From positions 540,613 to 604,612 of the forward strand of contig CAJNDS010002172.1 in NCBI GenBank assembly GCA_905221605.1: a stretch of DNA of 64,000 bases, written 5' to 3'. Positions 1 to 61,500 of the stretch are shown here, one piece after another. The first letter of the stretch is position 1. Every line of letters begins with the position of its first letter. The position numbers and the translations under genes were made by a program. The stretch is from Symbiodinium natans (Eukaryota; Sar; Dinophyceae; Suessiales; Symbiodiniaceae). Below the pieces are notes generated by a model, which saw only the letters and a list, made by a program, of their open reading frames with translations, ran no database searches and was not told the origin of the DNA.

Positions 1-735
1 CGGGTATTCCGCAGCTAGTTCTAACTTCCGGAGCTGACCTTTGGGGGTTTAGGGTTTAGGGTTTAGGGTTTAAGGGTTTAAGGGTTTAAGGGTTTTGGGC
101 TTTAGGGACGTTTAGTATTTACGGCTTGGGGTCCAGTTCAGGGCTTAGGGGTGTTTAGGGCAGGTTTAGGGTTGGTGCGCAGGGTCCAGGGCATGTTTGC
201 TTCAGCATGAGTTCGAGGTTTGCGTTTTCATTTTCGGGTTTCGGGTTTAGGGTTTAGGGTTTGGAGCATTCAGGGTTCTGCCAAGATGTTCCGGGAGCCT
301 AAACCCTAAACCCTAAACCCAGAACCCTAAAACCCTATATAAACCCTAAAGCCAGAACTTAACCCTGAACCCTGATCCGCCTCTTGGGCAGTTGCAGTGG
401 GTCCAGAACCTGTTTGAGGTTTAGGGATTAGGGATTAGGGATTTAGCTAGGGGGTCTAGGGTCGGAGGGCTGCTAAAGACGTGGTTCCGTTTTGGCCCAA
501 AAAAGGTTCAAACTCAAGGAGCCCTAAGCCCTGAACCTCCAACCCCAAGCCTTAAACCCTAAACCCTAAACCCCAAACCTCAAACCCCAAACCCTAAACC
601 CTAAACCCTAAACCCTAAACCCTAAACCCCCAAACCCCAAACCCCAAACCCTAAACCCTAAAACCCTAAACCCTAATCCCTAAACCCTAAACCCTAAACC
701 CTAAACCCTAAACCCTAAACCCTAAACCCTCAAGC
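1..735. repeat. Mixed telomere-like repeats, both orientations
   Basis: TTTAGGG and TTTAAGGG variants (46-95), CCCTAAA with many one-base variants (300-330, 545-730) and short unique spacers. No exon recognised. Confidence 0.85.
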
Positions 736-766
736 CCGAAGCATCCCAAGGCCTTAAGCCTCCCAG

Positions 767-50465
<49,699 letters not shown>

Positions 50466-50466
50466 C

Positions 50467-50581
50467 CCTTGGTAGCCCAGTGGTACCGTTTACCCTTTTT
50501 TTGTTTATGGTTTCCCTTACCAACCCAACAAAGAGTGCCCTTATCATAGTATGGTTACTGGGCTACCAAGAGCTACCAAGA
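50467..50581. mobile_element. Short foldback element in the 3' flank
   Basis: An inverted repeat (tggtagcccagtggtacc near 50469; ggttactgggctaccaag near 50556) encloses about 70 bases just after the TAG. It looks like a MITE; only one copy was seen here. Confidence 0.5.
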
Positions 50582-51008
50582 GCCTGTGTGCGAGTCCAGC
50601 AAAGAGCTAAGCAGTGGGCCGAGAGAAGGTCTTGCGCTGAGTCTTGCTGCTGTCTTCGCTCAAGATTGCAACAAGCAGCTATTCAATAAGCAAGCAGACT
50701 AGAGATGGAGAGTTGCAGCAGATGTAGTATTTGGCTTCCTTTCCAAGAAAGATTCATTAGTCGGCTTTCTGGTGGCTACAGCTGCTGAGGAACTGAATGC
50801 TGCTGAGGAACTGAATGTTTCTATGGGAATGCGCTTAACTTTCAATATCAACCTTTTGTACGGGCTCCTCATCGTCCAATATCGAGCCATTGGAACTTGA
50901 GTCCCTTTCCTACACATCTTTTGTTCTTCCGAAAGCAAAAACAGAAGAACAGCGAAGTAGTTTCGACAGACATCCACGATTAAGACGTGAGTATGTAGCA
51001 GCCGCTGG

Positions 51009-51791
51009 ATGTCTGACGATTCCTCACAGACAACGGTGGTGGGCTACGAGCAGTGCTTCAGGTGCACTAGGGACGCCACACTTCGCTGGCGTTGCCGGTC
51101 TTGCGACCGAGGAGGGCCTTACGCCCTTTGCCAGCTTTGCTGGCACTCCGCTTGCCCACACTGTGGCCGGCGCCCAGGGTGGGGAGACGTTTGGACCATC
51201 TCCGACCTCCCTTCCGACCTTACTTCGATGACTGACACCATGTCAGCAGTCTCGGGTGAGAGCTTTCGAGCAGAGCTTCAGAGATCCGCGCTGGCTGCGC
51301 GGCAGGCGTGGACACGGCAACTGGAACCAATGTTGTCGCGTATCCATGAGAGTTGCTTGGAGGCTGCAAATGTTGGCCTCGAAAGCATTGAGGTGGATCT
51401 TGGAGAGTTTCTTTGGGAGTTCAGGCCCGGGACTCTCGGAAGACTCTGCGTGGAGAAGTTCAAGAGGCTCTACGTCCGCGCTGTCTGGGGTCAGCTGCGG
51501 GCCCGTGTGCAGGAAGAACTGGAGAAGATGGGCTTGGATTCAGATGACCTTTCCTTGCACCAGAATCCAGTCTTGGAAATCAGCTGGAAGATCGAGGTCA
51601 GTGAAATGGAGGACAAAGGTCATCTGAATCCAAGCCCATCTTCTCCAGTTCTTCCTGCACTGGGCCCGCAGCTGAGGCCAGACAGCGAGGACGAAGAGCC
51701 TCTTGAACTTCTCCACGCAGGGTCTTCCGAGAGTCTCGGGCCTGAACTTCGCACGGGTCGCCAGCAAGGTAGCGGCAGAAGTCAGCGCTAG
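51009..51791 (+). CDS. Intronless protein with paired CxxC motifs
   Basis: A 260-residue frame begins MSDDSSQ after a leader without telomere repeats. Residues 16-52 hold eight cysteines spaced CxxC-x9-CxxC-x8-CxxC-x4-CxxC, with Trp and Arg between, consistent with a two-zinc ribbon or RING-like fold. Residues of roughly 85-200 form an amphipathic, Leu/Glu-rich segment (for example VQEELEKMGLDSDD). The last 55-60 residues are antisense-derived: bases 51615-51749 are the reverse complement of 51418-51553, so the C-terminus (Ser/Pro/Glu-rich) is probably not ancestral. No intron and no telomere-like flank, unlike both neighbouring genes, which suggests a retrocopy or mobile-element cargo. No family could be named. 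A shorter true protein ending before the second arm is possible. Confidence 0.55.
   Translation: MSDDSSQTTVVGYEQCFRCTRDATLRWRCRSCDRGGPYALCQLCWHSACPHCGRRPGWGDVWTISDLPSDLTSMTDTMSAVSGESFRAELQRSALAARQAWTRQLEPMLSRIHESCLEAANVGLESIEVDLGEFLWEFRPGTLGRLCVEKFKRLYVRAVWGQLRARVQEELEKMGLDSDDLSLHQNPVLEISWKIEVSEMEDKGHLNPSPSSPVLPALGPQLRPDSEDEEPLELLHAGSSESLGPELRTGRQQGSGRSQR
51418..51749. repeat. Large imperfect palindrome inside the CxxC frame
   Basis: The arms 51418-51553 and 51615-51749 (about 135 bases each) are near-perfect reverse complements around a loop of about 61 bases. The arm encodes a GTLGRLCVEKFKRL-type segment on the + strand, and the same protein on the - strand from the second arm. Confidence 0.85.
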
Positions 51792-51839
51792 AGGGCTTGC
51801 CTCGAGCAAGCCCAGTCACGACCGGGACAACCCTACGGC

Positions 51840-51975
51840 TCCCTCGCGGCCATGTGGGACAGCCCTCGCGGCTCCAGGCCCTCGCGCCTCCCAGGCCCTC
51901 GCGCCTCCCAGGCCTTCGCGGCCTCCAAGCCCTGGCGGCCTCCAGCCCTCGCGGCCCCCCAGGCTCTCGCAGCCA
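51840..51975. repeat. GC-rich degenerate tandem repeat
   Basis: Repeats of a CCTCGCGCCTCCCAGG-like unit of about 16-17 bases, running off the end of the palindromic frame. Frames read through it are Pro/Arg/Ala-rich artefacts. Confidence 0.7.
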
Positions 51976-52481
51976 AAAAGCTTCAGTTTCTCGAGCTTCC
52001 GAGGTTCGGAAGAAACTAAGCCCTCTGAGTTTCACAGCTCTTCGTGAGCCTCTCGTGCATTCTGAATGTCAAGTTCTTGAACTCTGAAAGAATCACACCA
52101 AGGAATACTGCCGCACAGCAATCTGTTGTCATGCCCACAAGTACAAACACCTGACCCCAGGCCTTCAAGCTTGAACCGCATCATGTCCAAATCCTAGCCC
52201 GAAAACCCTTGAGCGTCAATCTCTTCAAGCCGCAAGCCTCAAAAACGCGTCATTCCACCTTAACCGCACAAAAGAGCCCTACCTAACTATGAAAAAAAAC
52301 TCTAAGACCTCAAACCCGTGAAGCGCGAACATATCCTCATTCCAAGAGCAAGAGGCAGAAAGCCCTGAGCCCTCCCCCCTAAACCCTAAACCCTAAACCC
52401 GGAACCCTAAACCCTAAGCCCTAAACCCGAAACCCTAAACCCGAAACCCTAAACCCTAAACCCTAAACCTGAAGAGCCCAG

Positions 52482-52571
52482 GTGGGCACTGCTTCTACTC
52501 TTCGTCTTCGGGGCCTGCCATGTCGGCCAGCGGAGCTTCGGTGGAGGAGGTGCTGTCTTCCCATGCAGAGC
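52482..52571 (+). CDS. Gene 2 first exon (leader plus start)
   Basis: Island between CCCTAAA and TTTAGGG. ATG at 52520 in the context gccATGtcg; reads MSASGASVEEVLSSHAE. GC donor at phase 1. The pyrimidine-rich 52482-52519 is taken as leader; it is also open in frame, so an upstream exon cannot be excluded. Confidence 0.5.
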
Positions 52572-55500
52572 GCAGGTTTTCGTAGGGTTTCAGGTTTAGT
52601 TTAGGGTTTAGGGTTTCGGGTTTAGGGTTTTGGGTTTTGGGTTTAGGGTTTAAGGTTTAGGGTTTAGGGTTCGGGCCTTGGGCTTGGGGTTTGGGCTTGG
52701 GCTTTAGGGTCCAGGACTTTTTGGTTTGCAGTTGGGCTTTATGTCCCAGAACGCCGTAAACCATAGCCAACACCCTAACGGTTCCCAGATCTGCAAACGC
52801 GCACAAACACAAACACCTACACAGACACAGGCACAGGCACAGGCACACAGAGACGCAGAGACGCAGAGACGCAGAGACGCAGAGACGCAGAGACGCAGAG
52901 ACACAGAGACACAGAGACACAGAGACACAGAGACACAGAGACACAGAGACACAGAGACACAGAGACACAGAGACACAGAGGCACAGAGGCACAGAGGCAC
53001 AGAGGCACAGAGGCACAGAGGCACAGAGGCACAGAGTCAGAGACAGAGACAGAGACAGAACGGACACACATCTCATGCCCTAACCCCACCACCCTCAAGC
53101 CTACAACCGATAACCCCCTAAGCCCGAAATTTCGTTTCGCCAACAGCTATGGGGGAAGCAGCTCAACTTGTCTTACTCCTACAACATAAGCCCCGAAAGT
53201 GAGCTCAGCCGCTGGCCATAATCAAGTACACCCTAAGTCCCTAAATCCTAACCTCTAAACCCTAACCCCCTAGACCCGAAACCCCAACCACCCTAAGCCA
53301 CCCTAAACCCTAAACCCTAAACCCTAAACCCTAAACCCTAAACCCTAAACCCTAAACCCTAAACCCTAAACCCTAAACCCTAAACCCTAAACCCTAAACC
53401 CTAAACCCTACACCTAAACCCTAAACCCTAAACCCTAAACCCTAAACCCTAAACCCTAAACCCTAAACCCTAAACCCTAAACCCTAAACCCTAAACCCTA
53501 AACCCTAAACCCTAAACCCTAAACCCTAAACCCTAAACCCTAACCCTAAACCCTAAACCCTAAACCCTAAACCCTAAACCCTAAACCCTAAACCCTAAAC
53601 CCTAAACCCTAAACCCTAAACCCTAAACCCTAAACCCTAGACCCTTCAACCGTAAAGTGACAATCTGCAGGCTCGGCCAAGTCGGGGCTCGGCGAGTACC
53701 GTGCCGGCTTCAGGCAGCGGTGTAGGGTTTAGGGTTTAGGGTTTAGGGTTTAGGGTTTAGGGTTTAGGGTTTGGGGTTTTGGGGTTTAGGGTTTAGGGTT
53801 TTGGGGTCTTAGGGGGGTTTAGGATTTGGGTTTAGGGGTTTAGGTTTTCGGGGGTTTAGGGAGGTTTAGGAAGGTTTAGGGCTCTAGGGTTCACGGGTTT
53901 AGGTCTAGGGGTTTTGGGGTCTTGGGCTTCGCGGGTTTTGCGTTTTCAGGCCCAGGGCTCTTGGGCTTTGAGGCTTGGGGGTTTAGGGTTTAGGGTTTAG
54001 GGTTTAGGGTTTAGGGTTTAGGGTTTAGGGTTTAGGGTTTGAAAGCTTGGAAGGCTTAGGGCTTTTGGCTAGGAAGGCCGCCGCTCTTTGGGTTTTGCTG
54101 GGGAACTTTGGGGTTTCGGTTTTAGGGTTTAGGGCTTAGGCTTAGGCTTAGGTTTAGGGTTTAGGGTTTAGGGTTTAGGGTTTAGGGTTTAGGGTTTAGG
54201 GGTAAGGGTTTAGGGGTTTTAGGGCCTCAGAGTCTCGGTGCTTGGTTTCAGGGAGCGCCAGGTCAAAAGGTGTGCAACGTGAACACGTCCACTAGTGCTG
54301 GCGCGGCCTCCTTGCCTGTAGTGATCAGTTTTGAGCTCTAGCGCCTAAGTCCTGTGTACTTCTGAACACATAAACCCCAAGACCCTAAACCCCGTACCCT
54401 AAAGACCCTAAACCCTGAAGATCCTGAACCCAAAAGCCTCGACCTGGGCATGGGTTTGGTGCACCGGAGATTCCCTGCAGCACTTCAGGTGCAGGAACTT
54501 GCAGGGTTTAGGGTTTCCGTGCGCCAAATCTCCACAAAAGCTACATTTATCTAACCAAATTAAAGTAAAGATTTAGATGATATAGATGTAAATGTAAGTT
54601 ATAGAGACTGCGAAAAGGTCGAAAATAAGCAAATTCAGCAGCACATCCCAAGGCCCCACAAAACAACACTCTGCCGATCGTTGGGCGCCGACGTAGCTCA
54701 GGAATGCAGCAGGTAAAGGTTCCCAAACCCTAAGCCCCGAACCTCAAAAGACCCTACAACCGGTAACCCCAAACCCTAAACCCTAAACCCTAAACCCTAA
54801 ACCCTAAACCCTAAGCCCTAAGCCCTAAACCCTAAACCCTAAACCCTAAACCCTAAACCCTAAACCCTAAACCCTAAACCCTAAACCCTAAACCCTAAAC
54901 CGGTGAGGCCTTCCTTCTCCTGGCTCGGCTCGCAGCTGCTCCTAGCAGCGGCCGGCTTGTGTGGGTCGCGGGCTTGAATGGAGAGTGCAGATGAACTGCG
55001 CAGAGTTGGGAAGTAGGGTTTAGGATTTAGGGTTTAGGGCTTTGGGTTTAGGATTTAGAGGTTTAGGGGTGCAGGGTTTAGGGTTTAGGGTTTAGGCTTT
55101 AGGGGGTCAGGGTTCAGGGTTTAGGCTAGGCTTTAGGGTTTAGGGTTCAGGGTCTAGGGTTTCGCTGGGTTTAGGGCTTTGGTGTGATCATTCCGCTTCT
55201 GACGCTGCTTGGGCCCCCGACAGTGTGCCGGCCTTAAGCGAGATTTCGGCCCATTTTCAAAGGATTTAGAGTCGTACCGCTAAGCTTGTACGCCTAAAGG
55301 TTCCCCTTAATATGCTCCTGGTATGACCCGTATATTCCCTCAAAGATCTTAAAAAGGGACCCCAAAATCCAAGGGTACAACCCCCTAGATATTGACCCAG
55401 AAGGGCTCAACAAACTCCAAGAGTCCCATAAACCAAAGCCCTAAACCCTAAACCCTCCCTGCCTATTTGTAAACTTAAACCTTTATCAGCCAGTGCTCCT

Positions 55501-58500
55501 AATTTGGTAGCTTTTAGGGTTTAGCAGCAGGGCTTAGGATTTGGGATTTAGGATTGAGTTAGGATTTAGGATAGGATTTAGGGTTTACGGTTTAGGATTA
55601 CGGCTTAGGATTTAGGATTCAAGATTTAGGGTTTAGTACTTCGGTTTTGGGATCCAAGACTTCCAAAGAACCTCCAAGGGTCTCAAAAGCGTCCAAGCGC
55701 AAGGGCCTCCAGCGGCCCCCAAAAGGTTTCGGGTGTAGGGTTTAGGGTTCAGGGTTTAGGGAAACCAGGTTTAGGGTTTTGGGTTTAGGGTTTAGGGTTT
55801 GGGGTTTGGGGTTTGGGGTTTAGGGATAGCAGGTTTAGGGAGTCTTCAAGGGCTTCCTGCAGCTCCAAGAACTTCCGGGGCCTTTTGGGGAACTCCAAGA
55901 GGCGACCAACGTTCAAGGGTGTTGCAGGGTTTAGGGTTTAGGGTTTGGGGTTTAGGGTTTAGGGTTTAGGTTTTAGAGTAGTGGACAAGTTTTGATTGCA
56001 GAAATGACCCATGAGTTTTTTTTCTCAGATTTCGGGGCCTCCAAAAGCTTCCTTAAGAGCCTCCATCAAAGCATTTTCAAGGGCTTGCAGGGCTTGCAAG
56101 GGGCCTCCAATGGCTTTTGTTTGGCTGACCGAGCCGAACGAGGAAAATTGGTGTATTGAATTATTAGATTTGGGTCTAGGGTCTAGGGTTTAGGGTGTAG
56201 GGTGTAGGGTTTAGGGTTTAGGGTTTAGGGTTTTGGGGTTTTAGGGTTTAGGGTTTAGGGTTTAGGGTTTAGGGTTTCGGGTTTTGGGGTTTTAGGGTTT
56301 TAGGGTTTAGGGTTTAGGGTTTCTCTCAAAACTTGGTAACTTGGTAAAAAGCATATTTGTTCATCATACGTATAGTTAGTCTTTTTTTAAACGAATACTA
56401 CAAACCGTAACAGAACAGGGATTCTGCAAGCATGGGGTGATTCAAACAAATAGTGATGACAAACCTTAAAGCCTAAACTCTAACCCCTACAAGGCCTGAA
56501 ACCCTCGGCCCTATACAAACCCTCAACCCTCTAAACCCGAAACCCTATAAACCCCAAACCCTAACCCCGAAACCCGAAACCCTATAAACCTAAACCAGAT
56601 AGACCACCTGGGGCTGCCCATCACCCAGGCGGGCGTGCCTGAGCCGGTCCTCGTGCATGGGAGAGCGCCATGCGCTAAAGCTTCATCGATGCGCTGGAAG
56701 GCGGAGTCGCCAACGTTGCCTGCTTGTCGACGTCGGGCGGGTATCCGCAGCTGCGCCGATCCGTCGAGGTTTTGCGCAGCAGCTCAAAGGGCCGACCCCG
56801 CATCACTCTCCAGTTGCTGGTGCTTCGACTGCTCGCATCTGCCTCTCCTCGAGAGGATTCTAGACCCTAAAACCTAAAGCCTAAACCCTAAACCCTAAAC
56901 CCTGAGCCCTCAACCCTAAACCCAGCACATTCGCAGTTTAGTCTACAGGTCTTTTCACGGCTGCTCAGGGTTTAGTGTTTAGGGTTTAGGGTTTAGAGTT
57001 TAAGGTTTAGGGTTCAGGGTTTAGGGTTTAGGGGTCAATACCTTCGGTTTCTCAGAAGGGCCATAGGCATCAAAGCCTCTTGCTGCGGGATCCCCAATCA
57101 GACACCCCGCAGTACCCACAGGCCGCCTTGACTGGGTGCGCCACACAAGGGGTTTAGGGTTCAGGGTTTAGGGTTCACAAAGTTCGTAGCAGTGTTTCAG
57201 TCAGACATGAATGATCCAACCCATAACGTGGCATTTCACTCTCCCTACAAAGATAGAATCCTGAACCAAGGTCGGCGTAGAGGTATGCACTTCCCATATC
57301 GGATAGAAGTCATGAGCAATAGGTACCTCCAGGCTTGCAGTTCCTCTTTTGAGTTGGCGCCGAAGCGCGCGATGAAGCAAAAGCACGCAGGGCCCTAGCA
57401 AAAAAAAACATCCTAAACCCTAAGCCCTAAACCCTAAGCCCTAAACCCTAAACCCTAACCCTAAACCCTTAACCCTTAACCCTTAACCCTTAACCCTTAA
57501 GCCCGTGCCCAAGGTGCATCGGCCGACTCATGACGCGGACCCCCCGCGACTACGAGAAGCTGAAGGAGAGGGTTCAGGGATTAGGGGTTTAGGGTTTTAG
57601 GGTTTAGGGTTTAGGGGTTTGGGGGTTTTGGCGCTTGTTTTTTGAGTTTAGGGGCTTCGGGGTTTAGGGGGTTGGGATTTAGGGGGCGTTGGGTTTGGGG
57701 CTTAGGCCTTTTCAGTTTAGGGCTCCGGCTTCAGGAGTTTGGGCTTCAGGCTAGTAAGTCGTGTTTAAAAGAGCTGCTTTTGGGTGTCCAGGGCTCGTGG
57801 CCCTCGAGCCCCGACCTAACGTCCGGAACCCTAAGCCCGGAAACACTTAATTCACTAAATGCTACAACTCCTAAACCAAATCAGCCTCCGGTCCCAAAAG
57901 CTAGTTCTTAGTATGGAATTTCGGAATAAGGTACGATGTGTAACCCTTTTCACGTTTTAGGTCACGTGTTAGCTGTACCTCATTCTCTAATTCTCTACTA
58001 ACCAGCCCTGAACCCTACACCCTAGACCCTAGACCCTAGACCCTAGACCCTAAACCCTAAACCCTAAACCCTAAACCCTAAACCCTAAACCCTAAACCCT
58101 AAACCCTAAACCCTAAACCCTAAACCCTAAACCTTAAACCCTAAACCAGCGTAACACGAAGAAAGGAGGATGAGTGGGACTTCGAGGGAGTCGGCCGCGA
58201 GTCGCTGAACGACTTTTTGGACGAGGATGGCTCTGGCTTCTGGGTGCGGTTTAGGGAATTAGGGTTTAGGGTTTAGGGGTTTAGGGGTTTAGGGTTTAGG
58301 GGTTTAGGGTTTAGGGTTTAGGGTTTGGGGGTTTAGGGTTTAGAGGTCCAAAAAGCAGACGGTCTCCCTAACGAGCTGTTTGGCGCTTTTTGAGTCTTTG
58401 TTTGCACGCCTTGGGGTGTGAGGATCACGGGCTTACACGGTTCAGGGTTCCGGGTTTTGGGGGTTCAGGGTTCCTGGTCAGGCCCGTTGTCTGTCTGTAT

Positions 58501-61500
58501 TGGGATGTAGTAGTGCGCTGCCGCAGAACGTTGAACCCTTCAGGTCTTGAGGCTTTAGAAGCCCCTAAACCTCACACCCTAAACCTTCATCAATCCGTCC
58601 AAAGATCATGTAAGACTGTCGGGAGGCCGAGGACGACGACCATCCACCGCCCTCATACTCTGGGCCGGCCTGTGCGCGATTTGGTCTACTAGGGAAAGCG
58701 GTTTAGGGTTTAGGGTTTGGGGTTTAGGGTTTAGAGTTTCTGGGAGGGAGATGGGAACCAAGAGCCTAGGTTTTCCTACTAATGCATAAATACTGATAGC
58801 GCACCTGACGAGCCAGTAACTGTATGGTTGACCCCTAAACCCTAAACACGCAAACCCCTAAATCCGAATCCCCTAAACCAGGTTCGCTTAGGAAAGGCGT
58901 GGTGAGGTTCGGGTGTCTTCCGACGCCTTTGGCAGAGGCCGTATGGTCCTTGAGGTTTGTGATGCAAGAGCAGGGATTGGGTTTAGGGGTTAGGGTTTAG
59001 GGCCCTTAGGGTTTAGGGTTTAGGGTGTGTGGTTTAGGGTTGAGGGTTTAGAGTTTATGCTTTGAGGCTTTGAGGGTTTTAGAGTTTTAGTGTTTTAGGG
59101 TTTTAGGGTCTTCCGCTTAGTGCAAGAGCCCAAATTATTTGCAATGCCATTTCCTTACAGAGAGGGCCTTTGATAGTACGTTTCTGTGCCTCAGGATGGA
59201 TGAAGATGTCCTCTTGCGGGTGCCTACTCCAAGTTCAGGGTGCCCAGTAGTATGCTGATTTCTGTGTAAGGAAAGATCGGACTCCTTCCGCTTTAAACCA
59301 AGTAGGGCACTTCTTTTTTTTGGTTCTTAGGTTGCTGGACAACGCAGTCTTGTAGAGACTCTGAAGTGGATAGACCATGGGCCTTCTAGAAAGGGTTCAG
59401 GGTTCAGGGCAACCCTCAACCCTCAACCCTCAACCCTCAAGCCTCAAGCCTCAAGCCTCAAGCCTCAAGCCCCAAGCCCCAAGCCTCAAGCCTCAAGCCT
59501 CAAGCCTCAACCCTGAAGAATGAACCCTGAAGCCTGAACCCTCCCCCAACAGGAGGCTTCTAGCGCTTTTCATCAAAAAGGCTATTTAGGCATAATTAAG
59601 CCTAAGTAAGGTTCTTCAAGGCGGGAACCGGGGGGGGGGGGGGGTATAGAGCGGAGGGAGGGAAACCCATGACCTTAAGCACGAAAGCCCTTACGCCCTG
59701 GCCAGGGCTCTCGACAAGAAGTTGGAGAGCACGGAGGAGAGGGGAGAGCCCAGGATTGTCACCGGCGGGGGGCCCAAGGGAAAGAGGCGGAGATCTCTAG
59801 CCCTTAGGATTTAGGGTTTAGGGTGTAGGGTTTAGGGGTTAAGCTAGCGAAAGCGCTGGCTCTTAACCCTAGGTTTAGCGTCGAGATTATGAGGGCCTTC
59901 TGTCGTTTTGGGGCCGCTACATGCCTTGAACCCTACAAATCGGAAACCCTGAACCCTAAACCCTAAACCCTAAACCCTAAACCCTAAACCCTAGACCCTA
60001 GACCGTAGACCCTAGACCCTAGACCCTAGACCCTAGACCCTAGACCCTAAACCCTAAACCCTAAACCCTACTTCCCTAAACCCTACCAACCTGAAACCCT
60101 AAACCCTTAAACCCTATAACGGAGGCCGTCTGAGATTTGACGCGGCCTTGCACAAGAACATCCGTAACCTAAGCATGCCCTACAGGGTTTTGGGTCGCTT
60201 GATGCACTGTTGAAAGGGCCTGAGCTCCCTACACCCTAAAGCTAAACCCTAAACCCTAATGAAACTTTGAACCCTAAACCCTAAACCCGAAACCCTAAAC
60301 CCTAAACCCTAATCCCTAAATCCTAAACCCTAAATCCTAAACCCTAAACCCTAAACCCTAAACCCTAAACCCTAAACCCTAAACCCTAAACCCTAAACCC
60401 TAAAACCTAAACCCTAAACCCTAAACCCTAAACCCTAAACCCTAAACCTCTTTTTGCTGACAGGTGCGGCCGCCCGCATGGCCCGGGATCAAGCTGTGCC
60501 AAGGTTGGCGGACGGGCCCTCAGGAATGCCCTCTAGGGTTCGGGGGTTTGTAGGGTTTAGGGTTTAGGGTTTGGGGTTTGGGGTTTGGGGTTCAGGGTTC
60601 GGGGTTCAGGGTTCGGGGTTCGGGGTTTGTAGGGTCTAGGGTTCAGGCTTTCTAGGGTTCAGGGTTTGTAGGGTACGGGGTTCAGGGTTTGTAGGGTATG
60701 GTTTGTAGGCTAGGATGCCCAGTAAAGTAGAACCCTTATTCCCTGTTTGGTTTCCCTTATAAACCCCTTTAAGCAAAAAGGGCACCCTTTTTCATCCTAG
60801 GTTACTGGGCAACCTAGTAGGGTATAGGGTATAGGGTTTAGGGTTTAGGGGTTGTAGGGTTTGTAGGGCATATCTAAGGCTAGCTACATGGGCCCTTAAT
60901 ATGGTCCCTTGCCTCCGTTAGAAGGGTCCTGATGTGTGGGCCCTTGGGTTGTATACGGCATAGAAGGGGCTTCTAAGGGGTCCCCTTTTAAGGGCACATA
61001 CTAAGGGACCATCTACCTACCCTGCGAGGGTGTAGGGTTCAGAGTTTCGGGCTTAGGGATCTTTGCCCCGAAGCCCTAAACCCTAAACCCTAAACCCTAA
61101 ACCCTAAACCCTAAACCCTAAACCCTAAACCCTAAACCCTAAACCCTAAACCCTAAGCTCTCGTGGGAACCCTTTAATCCCGAACCCTAAGCCCGGCAAA
61201 GATGCCTTGGGTGTTAGGTTTAATGCAGAGCACCTTAAACCCGAATTACACCCCTATAACCCCCCAAAAAAATATGTGCCCTAGAAGCGCCAGCAGCCAA
61301 CCCAAGACCCTAAACACTAATACCTAAACCTAAACCCTAAACCCTAGACCCTAGGCCCTAAACCCCTAAACCCGAACCCCTTCAAGCCCTAAACCCAGAA
61401 CAACCGCAGTGACCCAGGCATTCGAAGCCCAAACCCCTTTAAACCCAAGGCGCTGAAGCCACATGGTGGTTTCCCGAGTATAATCGTTTTGGCGGCTCCG

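Noticed and set aside
52657-53143. Cys/Leu/Val-rich and Arg/Thr-rich frames of 106-139 residues
   Set aside because: Products of the 8-bp microsatellite on either strand.
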